Origin: JBFLYH01 sp964630235
GTDB lineage: Bacteria; Oederibacteriota; JAAXVQ01; JAUVAV01
DNA: 64,000 nt
Assembly: GCA_964630235.1 (NCBI GenBank)
Contig: CAZVUO010000001.1
Location: forward strand, 1,123,145-1,187,144
Reading direction: 5' to 3'
Position 1 is the first letter of the stretch; each line of letters starts with the position of its first letter. The notes under the pieces are model-generated. The model was not told where the DNA came from and ran no database searches. It saw only the letters and a list, made by a program, of their open reading frames with translations. Shown here piece after piece: positions 15,001-24,000 of the stretch. Position numbers and translations under genes: made by a program.

Positions 15001-18000
15001 ACCGTGAACAGCGCGAACAGCGGATCCTGCAGATGGGGCGCGACGTGACCGAGGGGGGGTACCTGCTGGTGGGGGACGAAGAGGACCAGCGGATGTTCTT
15101 CACCCTGTACCGGAAGGCCGACGGCCGGCTCGTGCCCCTGCGTTCGGTCATGCTCAGCCCGGACGGGCCGGTGGCGAAAGTTCCGGCTGAGGGAAAGACG
15201 GTCGGCGAGGCCGACGAGCAGACCCAGCGCATGATGCTGGCCTATTACCTCGGCAAAAAATCCGCCCGCGGCCGCTGGCCGTGGCTGACAGGGTGGTACG
15301 ACCGGTTGGAGGCGTGGGGCGGCCGGCTGTTCGGCCAGCGCGCGGGATGGGCCATCGGGCAGTCGCTGGCGCCGGCTATCACCGAGTCGGGCCTGTTCGT
15401 GGGCGGCTTGAGTCTGGCGGGCGCTTTCCTGCTCTCGCTGGCGTTCGGCCTGCCGTTCGCCTTGGGGCCTCCGTTCTGGGCGCTGTTCGGCGTGCTGCAA
15501 CTGGCCTGGCACCTGGGGCATCTGCCCTGGCAGGCGCGCGCCGGCGCGCCGGTGCGGGCGTTCCTGCGGGAGCACTGGCGGTCGGCCCTGACGCTGCCGC
15601 TGCTGCGGATCACGGGAGCGACGACGCTGGCGCTGGTGACGCTGCAGGCGCTGGTCAACCCCGCGGGGATGCTGTTCGCGGGCGTGAGCCTGGCCGCGAT
15701 CCTGGGAGTGCACGCGCTGGTCAACCTGCTGGCCGGGCCGCGGGGCGGGTTCGCGTTCGTGGTCCAGCCCGAGGCGCGGGAAACCGAGGCCTTCGCGTTT
15801 CTCAACACCGAATTCGGGCGCAAGGTCTTGGAACTGGCCGGACAGCTGGGCGGGACCGGGCCGCTGGCCGCGGCCGTCTCGGGCGGGTTCCTGTTCACCC
15901 AGGCCGAGGTGTTCGACACCCTGCTCGCGCGGCTGGGCATGGGCCGCGAAGCGGTCAACCGGCAGTTGCATCGGGAGCAGGAGCAATGGCAGCGGGAACT
16001 GGCCGCCACGGTGGATGACCTGTTCAGCGACCCGGCCTACACGGACCTGCTGCGCGGGTACAACGCGGAGGAGGTTAAACGCTGGATCCAGGTCAGGGAA
16101 GCGGACCCGGAGATCGTGGACCGCCTCTCGCGCCCGGAACGGGAATTGTTCGAGCTCCTCAACCGGGGCACGATCTTCCCGGTGTTCGAGAACCAGGAAG
16201 TCCGGTTCCTGTTCGTCAGCGGGGAGCGCCTCCGGTTCTTCCGCGACCGCCTGGGCGACGCCTTCCCGGACGGCCTGCGCTACCTGCTGCTGCATGAGCT
16301 GCTCAGCCTGCGCGAAGGCCACGCTGCGGCCTTCACCCGCCTGCAGGCGTTCCGCTGGCCGGAAGCTGTCAGTTATCCCCGGCTGGCCAGGCTCGCGGCC
16401 GCCGCCCCGCACGCCAAGACCGTGGTGGAGCTGACCGTGGAGAGCCGCCTGACCACGCGCATGGAGGAAGCGGCGCGCCAGGCCCTCGAAAACCCGCGGC
16501 ACCCCTGGCGGGACCGGCTGGACGCGGTCGTCCGCCAGGTCGGGTCCGTGCGCCAGGTCCTGCAGACCATGTGCATGTCCATGTCCGTGGGCGGCATCGG
16601 GCCGCTTTTGCGCGACCGTCTGGAGGACCTGGCCGAGGACCCGGGTGTCCGGCGCGTGATCAGCGTGGCCCCGCTGTACCAGAAGGTGTGGATGCAGCAG
16701 GTCACGGTCCAGGGCGGCGCCGGCGTCACGTATCCGGAGTTCAGCCTCCGGCAGGTCGCCACCGGAGACGTGCTGCGCGCGGCCCTGCGGCCGGCCATGG
16801 ACCCCGAGACCGGCCAGCAGCTGGTGCTCGACGTGCCGATGTACGACCAGCGCGTGCGCAAGGTCCGGGTGTGGGAAGACTACGACCAAGCCACGAGCAG
16901 CGTCACGTACTACCTGGACGATTTCGATCCCGCCGAGGCCGAACCCAACGTGTTCGACGTGGCGTACGCCGGCGCGGCCGACAAGTTCGGCGCCGAACGC
17001 TTCCGGGGCGATCCGGAATGGGAACGCAAAAAGCGCATTGAGATGGAGCAGAGCTATCTGATCGGCCGCGGCTACCTCGCGCTCCTGGCCCGCCTCGGCG
17101 TCAACCCCGACACGGTCATCATTTCCGAAATGAGCGCGGGCACATTCGCCCTGCCGTCTCTGGTGCAGGACGATTTCCAGGAAAACCTGGCGCACGCCAA
17201 ATTCGTTTTCAACGACCACACGCCCCTCGAATACGCGCATATGAAGGAGAGCCGCGGTTTCCTGGAACGCTACCGCCTCAACCCGGACCTCCTGCGCCTG
17301 GCGCTGGAGGAGGACACGGTCCACATCACGGGCATGATCGCGGCCCTGGCCCACGGGCTCTACGGCGTGGCCAAGCTCCACGCCCAGACCATGCGCACCA
17401 TGCCGACCTACCGCCGGGTGCGGGAGAAAGTGGTGTCCATCACCAACGGGGTCAACCTCCGGTTCTGGCAGTGGCCGGGATTCCAGCAATGGCAGGAGCG
17501 GACCGACGAGGAGCTCCTGGCCGCCAAAGTGGAAGCCCGGGCCGCCATGCTGGACCTCCTGGTCGAGAATTGCGGGCTGGACGCGGGCTGGAAGGAACGG
17601 GTGGCGGACAAGACCTTCTTCCACTGGACCCGCCGGGTGGTGGATTATAAACAATTGAAGAAACTCTATCATCTCCTCGCCAATGACCAGCTGCGCGAGC
17701 AGTTCCTGCGCGAGGACATGGTCATGGTCTTCGGCGGCCGGGTGCACGAGGACGACACGGGCAGCCAGAAGCTGGTGCAGGCCTTCCTCAACCTGATCAA
17801 CGCGAACCCGGCCCTGAAGGACCGCGTCCTGTTCTTCCCCAATTTCAACACCATGGACATGCGCCTCCTGGCCGCGGGCATGGACGGCACGGTCATGGGG
17901 TCCAATGAGGGCCGCGAGGCTTCGGCCACGGGTTTCATGAAGGACCTGGTCAACGGCGCGGTGGTGGTCGCGTCGCCGGACGGCGCGATCCCCGAATTCT

Positions 18001-21000
18001 GCGTGTTCCGCGGCCAGGAATCGGACTACCCGGACCAGTTTCCGGCCGGCACCCGGTTCTCCGCGGACGCCTTCAATGCCATGCTGCTGCCGTACGACAC
18101 CACGGACCCGGACGACGGCAACCGCCGCAGTTTCTCGCCGCAGGCGCTGATGCGCGCCTTCCAGCAGGCCAACGCCGAGCTCCGCCGGCCCGGCCAGCGG
18201 CCCCGCCTCCTGCGGGCCTCCATGGCCCAATCCGAGGCGGTCAGCACCCGGCGCGTGGCCCGCGAAATGGTGGAATACCTGCAGTACCTTGACCGCCAGG
18301 ACCAGGAACGCGAGACCCAGCTGGCCGCCGGGCGCAGCCAGGCCGGTACCGTGGCCGCGCGGCTGGGACCGAACCAATTGGAACGCCTCAGCGTCCAAGG
18401 CCGCTTCGAGCCGTTCGTGTGGTCATTCTATAATGTGGACCGGCGGGAAGAAGTGGGACGCAGCCCGGCGGCCAACCTGAGCGGCCTGGTGGAAGGGTTC
18501 GAGCGTCTGCTGCAGGAGAAAAGCCCGCTGGCGGACCAGGCGATGCTGTTCAACGCCCAGGGCGACGAAAACTACAACCAGCGCCACCGGGGAGGGTATC
18601 TCATCGGCTATCTCACCAATCTGCTGGCCGACCCCCTCGGCGGTCCGGGCAATCAGGAAATCCTGGCGTATTTGAACACCCTGGCCGAGCGCACTGAAAC
18701 CGCCCGCCTGCGGGGCGAGCGGGACCAAATGGTCCGCCTGCAGTACCAGGCCATGGGCTTTGCCGCGGGGCTCCTCGGCAGCCAGCAGGCCTATCGCCGG
18801 CCGGCGCCGGTGGAACGGCCCATCCTGGAGCAGGTGACCCAGGGCTACTACGGCATCCCGCCCCTGCAGGTCCTGGGCGCGGTCCTGGCGGTCCTGGCGT
18901 TTGGCGCCAGCCTGGCCTGGTTCTTCGGGCCCGGCACCCGGCCGTTCTTCAGCCTCTGGCTGGCCCTGACCCTGATCACCCTGGCGGCCAGCTATGGGCC
19001 GCGCTTCCTATATTATTATGCCCGCCTGGTCAAGCCCGCCACCCCGCCCTTGACCAATTCCTCGATCTACCGGCGCATGCAGGACGTGCTCGAAGAGGTC
19101 GAACGCGACGGCCGCCTGCCGGAAAATTACCGCCGGCCGATCCTGCGGGTCCTGCCCGTGCAGTCGCTGTCCTCCAAATTCATTCAGGGGTTGCGCCTGG
19201 GCATGAGCGAGACCGTGGCCGGACAGCCGATCCTCTACCTCCACCAGCACTTTGACGCGCTGGGCCGCACCTTCCAGCTGGCGATCATGCGCTATCTGAT
19301 CTACGAGGCGGCGGGCCAGGGATACTGGCGGGCCACGGCCCAGTCGGTGTTTTCCTTCCTGGAGTCCGCCGGCTACCTGACGCATCCCTGGGTGCAGCGC
19401 GTGCTCCGCAGCCGCGCGTTCCATCTGCTGGCCAGCCCCCTGCCCTTGGCCGTCATGCTGGGCGCAGCCGCGCTCTGGCTCTTCGGCGGACCGGTCGTGA
19501 CCGTGGGCCGCTTGATCGGCACGGGTATCCTGGCCTCGGGCATGGCCCTGGTGGGGCACTTGGCGCGGTTCTTCCTGCGCCAGTATCTGGGCCGGACGCG
19601 CCCCGCGGCGCCGGCCGCGCCGCCGGTCAAACGGCACTATCTGGCCCAGCGCATCGAGGCGGCCCTGACCTCGCCCACCGAGCGGCAGCTGCAGCAGAGC
19701 CTGCAGCTCCTCAACCGGCCCAAGCGGGTGCAGATTGTCTTTAACAATCACCAGCCCATGGGCAGCGACCAGCTGGAATTCGGCTGGCCGCGCTTCCACG
19801 GCCTGCGGACCTACTATCCCACTTTCGCCACGATGTATGATCCGGCCCTGCGCGGCGCGCGGCTGGTGGTGAACATGTCCGCGTCTCTGGTGGACCAGCT
19901 CCGCCACCAGGTGCGGGCCGCCGAGACCTGGCTGTGGGAACCGCTGGACGAGACCGAACGGCGCGCCGCGGCCGAGCAGTGGAGCCCCGAGGAGGCCGGG
20001 GCGGCCCGGACCGCGGTGATCCGGCGGTTCCTGGATGAAAGCCGGAAACGGGGCAGCACGGCCGTGGACGCGTTGTACCGCCTGCTTCTCAAACCCTATG
20101 AAGAGTGGACGGCCGCTGAACTGTACCTGGCCCTGAAGATGGACCGCCCGATCGAAATGAACTTCGTGCGGGAAGTGCCGGCCTACCGCCAGCTGCGCGA
20201 AACGTTCCTCCTCGATTACATGCAGTTCGTGGCCCAGGGCTACCAGACCGGCGTGCCGGCCGACCTGGCCGCCGTGCTGGCCGTGTCCAACCCCGCGGAA
20301 CGGGTGGAGCGGTTCATTCAGGGCGGATACTTCGACGCGCCGGGCATGCTGCGGGAATATGTGCGCCAGCGCCTGGCCGGCGGGGACCAGGGCCTGGAAT
20401 TCAAGGCCCAGGTCAAGGGCCTGCTGCTGGGCTTCTCGGCGGCCTGGATTGATCCCAGTCTGCGGCCCGCGGGCACGGTCCTGCGCGGCCTGAACCGCGC
20501 CGGCGAGCCGGTCACCCAGACCGTGAATTTCTCGGGCTGGTACGGCGCGCAGACCGATCTTGCCGCTTTGGCGCGCGATCCCGAGGCCTGCCTGGCTTTC
20601 GCCCGCGACCAGATCCGGGTCCTGGCGATGATCGCGCCGGCCGCCCGGCTGGTGGCCGTGAACGCGGTGGTGGAAGCCGCGGACCGGGATCAGATCCCAT
20701 TTGATCTCGCGGTGCAGCGCGAGGACGCCCGGCGCGAGGCCGTGGGCCTGCTGCCGCTCTCCGCGACCGGGCAGGTGGAATTGACCGCCGCGGCGCCGCA
20801 TATCATCTATCCCGTGGTGGCGGATCAGAAAAAAGCCGTGCAAGCCGCGGCCGGGCCGGACCAGTACGCGGTGGAGTTCCGGCACCCGGAGATGGCGGAG
20901 TTCGCCCTGGATTACATGACCGCCTTGATGCAGGACTACTTTGACCTGCCCTTCTACACGGTCTGGCCCGGCGAGGATGCGCTGGACGAGGAGACCTTGC

Positions 21001-24000
21001 GGCGGCTGCACGCCCACGGGATCCGGAACGTGTTCGTGGCCGAACACTTTCTGGGACAGACCATCGCCCGGCATCCCGCGCAGCTCGTGCCCCTGGACGA
21101 CCAGGTGGGGTTCTACTACGTCTGGACCGAGAACGGCATCCAGCACAAGATCGCGCTGTATCCCAAATCCGCCAAGGATGTCGTGGGGTTTGATTTCGGC
21201 GACGCGCGCGGCAAGCCGGCCGGCTTGTCCGCTGCCCTGAACCTGGCCAACAACTCGCTCCTGCGCGCCAATGCCGGGTGGGGACCGCGCCTGCACGCCC
21301 AGGCCTACGAAGCACGGGCCGAGGCCTTGGGCCTGCCCAGCCAGTACGAGATTTCCTACCTGCTGGACGGAGAGAACGCCGCGCCTTATTTCCGCCAGGT
21401 GGGACAGGAAGGCGGCTGGCTGTATTTCTGGAAACAGCTTTTTACCGTCCTCAACCGGACCAATCCCAGTCCGGATTACCGCCGCGAGGATTACCAGGAG
21501 GTCGAGATGACCCTCCCGGCGCTCCAGCACCTGCGCGCCGGCCTGCTGGAACAGCAAGGCCGGAGCGTGCGCGCGTCCGTGAGCAGCACGGGCGCGGGTT
21601 CCTGGCTGGGAACGTTTTTCCGCTGGGCGGGCAACACGCCGGAACAGCGCAAAGCGTGGGCCATGACCGACATGGTGCTCGCGGCTTTCGCCGAGGCCGG
21701 GGTGGACACGCGCTACCGCGACCAGCCCGTGGTGTATCCCGAGGATTACACCCAGCTGGCCTGGTACTACCTCCTGCAGGCCGTGCATTCCGATTTCTGG
21801 TGGTGGCTGGATTCCACCAACGAGTACCATCCGGATTACGACAACACCCACCGCCGCCTGCTGGCCATGGCCGTGGAATTCGCCCGGCTGGCCGGCTACG
21901 ACGTGCGCCTGCCCGAGACCCTTCGGGTGGGTGACGAGAAGCTGTCCCTGCGCCGCCAGGTGGGCGGGCGTTCGACCGAAGTGCTGCCCGCGATCGTGCC
22001 CGAGGAGCACTGGACCAACAGCGAGGCTTCCCGTGAAGTTCCGGTCGCCACGCGTGCCCAGCTGACAACCCTGGAACGCCGCGGCTTACTGCCGCAGATC
22101 CTGCCGCGGCCGCCCAGCGAACCGGCGCGCAGCCGGCGCGAACAGCTTGTCACCGAGGAAGAGACGCGGGTGAACGAACTGCTGGCCCGGCTCCGGCAGC
22201 TGGACGGCGAACTGGCCCAGGCCGCCAAGCTCAGTCTCAGCCGCTGGCAGGACCTGGGCGCGGGCCTCTCGCCGCAGCAGACGGCTGTCTACGCCAACCT
22301 GAACCAGATCCAAAAAGACCAGGGCTTGTGGGCGTATCTCCGCACCCGCGCCTGGGAAGAACAGCGCATCGAGCACTGGGATACGCTGCGGCAAAAACAG
22401 TACCTGGAAGACAACCACGCCCGGCTGGCCGCGGACTACCTGCGCATGCTGAGTCTGGAGCAAAACGGACTGGAGCTTCAGCGCCAGGCCTTGCTGGAGG
22501 GAAGCGGTCAAACCAGCCTGCCCCAGGAACTGCTGGACAAGCTGAACGAACGGTTCGCCCTCCAGCAGGTGTTGCTGCAAATGGCGCAGGACCTCACGGC
22601 CGGCCAAGCTCAGCCCCGGGCTCAGGCGCCGGCGCAAGGCCGCTGGCCGCTCCTGCAGGCGCTGTACGACCAGGCTGAACAGCGGGCCGTGCAAACCGGG
22701 CGGCCGGACTGGGGCCGGTTCCTGGGCCAGGCCCTGCTGCCCGCGATCCTGGAATCCGGTTGGTTTGTGGGCGTGCTGACCCTGTTCTCCCACCTCCTGC
22801 TGGTCACGGTCTTCGGCCTGCCCCTGGCGCTCGGGCCGCCGTTCTGGGCCCTGTTCGGCGTCTTCCAGCTCGCGTGGCATGCTCTGCACGCGGCGGGCGT
22901 ATCCCGGACGACCGGCCGGCCCCTGACCTGGCGCGAGTTCCTCCGGCAGGCGTTCAGCCTTCCCACCTTGAAAATCACCGGCTTGACCGGCCTGCTCCTG
23001 GCCGGAATGCAGCTCACGCTCGCTCCGGCCGGGATCCTGTTCGCGGGTCTCTTCCTGCCCCTGCTGATCGGTTCGCACCTGCTGGTCAACCTGGAAGGCG
23101 GCCGAGCCCGGTCCTGGCGGGATCTGGGACAGCGCTTCAAACGCGTCCTGTTCCGGTGGGCATTCCGGGCGCTCAATGCCGGCCAGCCGCTCACCCTGTA
23201 CGCGGATTTCAACGAGACCATTACGCTCCCGCGCGCGGAACAGGGCTTCAGCCTGCGTGACATCGTGGCGCGCACCCTGCGCGACCCGGCGGCGCGGGAG
23301 GCGTTCATCGCGGACTACGACCGCGCCCGGCGGCGGTTCGACGCCGAAGTCACGGCCGAGACCTACCGCGCCTACCTAGCGACCCTGCAAGGCCGCCTGA
23401 CCCTCGGGCACCTGCGGCGCCAAGCCGCGGCGTGGCAGCTCAACCCGAAGTTCCTCCAGGCCGCCGAACGGATCCGGGAGGCGACCGGCGCCCGGAGCGT
23501 GCAGCTGGCCGTGCGCAGCCGCAGCAGCGAACAGGCCCTGCAACTGTTCTTTAACCGGCCCGAGATCAGCCAAGCCCTCGGGACCCGGGACATCGCGGTG
23601 GATGAGGTCAAGGGCAACCGCCTGGTCTTCAGTCCCCGCGGCAGTTTTACCGGCGAAGTGATCGAAGATGTCGTGCAGCCCCTGATCGCCGACAACAAGT
23701 ATCAGCTGGTGCCGGAGAATGCCCTGTTCCTGGGCGATGCCAAGGACCGGCCGCACGGCTACCGCTATTTCCTGGACCCCAACCAGGAAGAGGACCCTGG
23801 CGCCGCGATAGACGACTGGGTGGCCGGCGAGGTGCGCAGGCGCCTGGCGCATCCTTTCCAGGGCCTGCGGATGACGTTGTCCGCCTGGACCAAAACCTGG
23901 CGGCCCGTGGCCGCGCACCCCGGTGAAGACAGCCTCTCGTTCAAGCGCCTGGCAGAGGCCAGCAGCCGGGTGCCGCTGCCGCGGCGGCTGGCCATCGTCG

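Noticed and set aside
14529..18398. Long minus-strand open frame (1,289 codons) opposite the giant gene
   Set aside because: Its product is rich in Arg, Gly, His and Gln with no domain; it mirrors codon-position bias of the GC-rich plus-strand gene, which has clear domains here.
19008..22010. Minus-strand open frame of 1,000 codons
   Set aside because: Lies opposite the GH57-like domain and has no recognisable motif.
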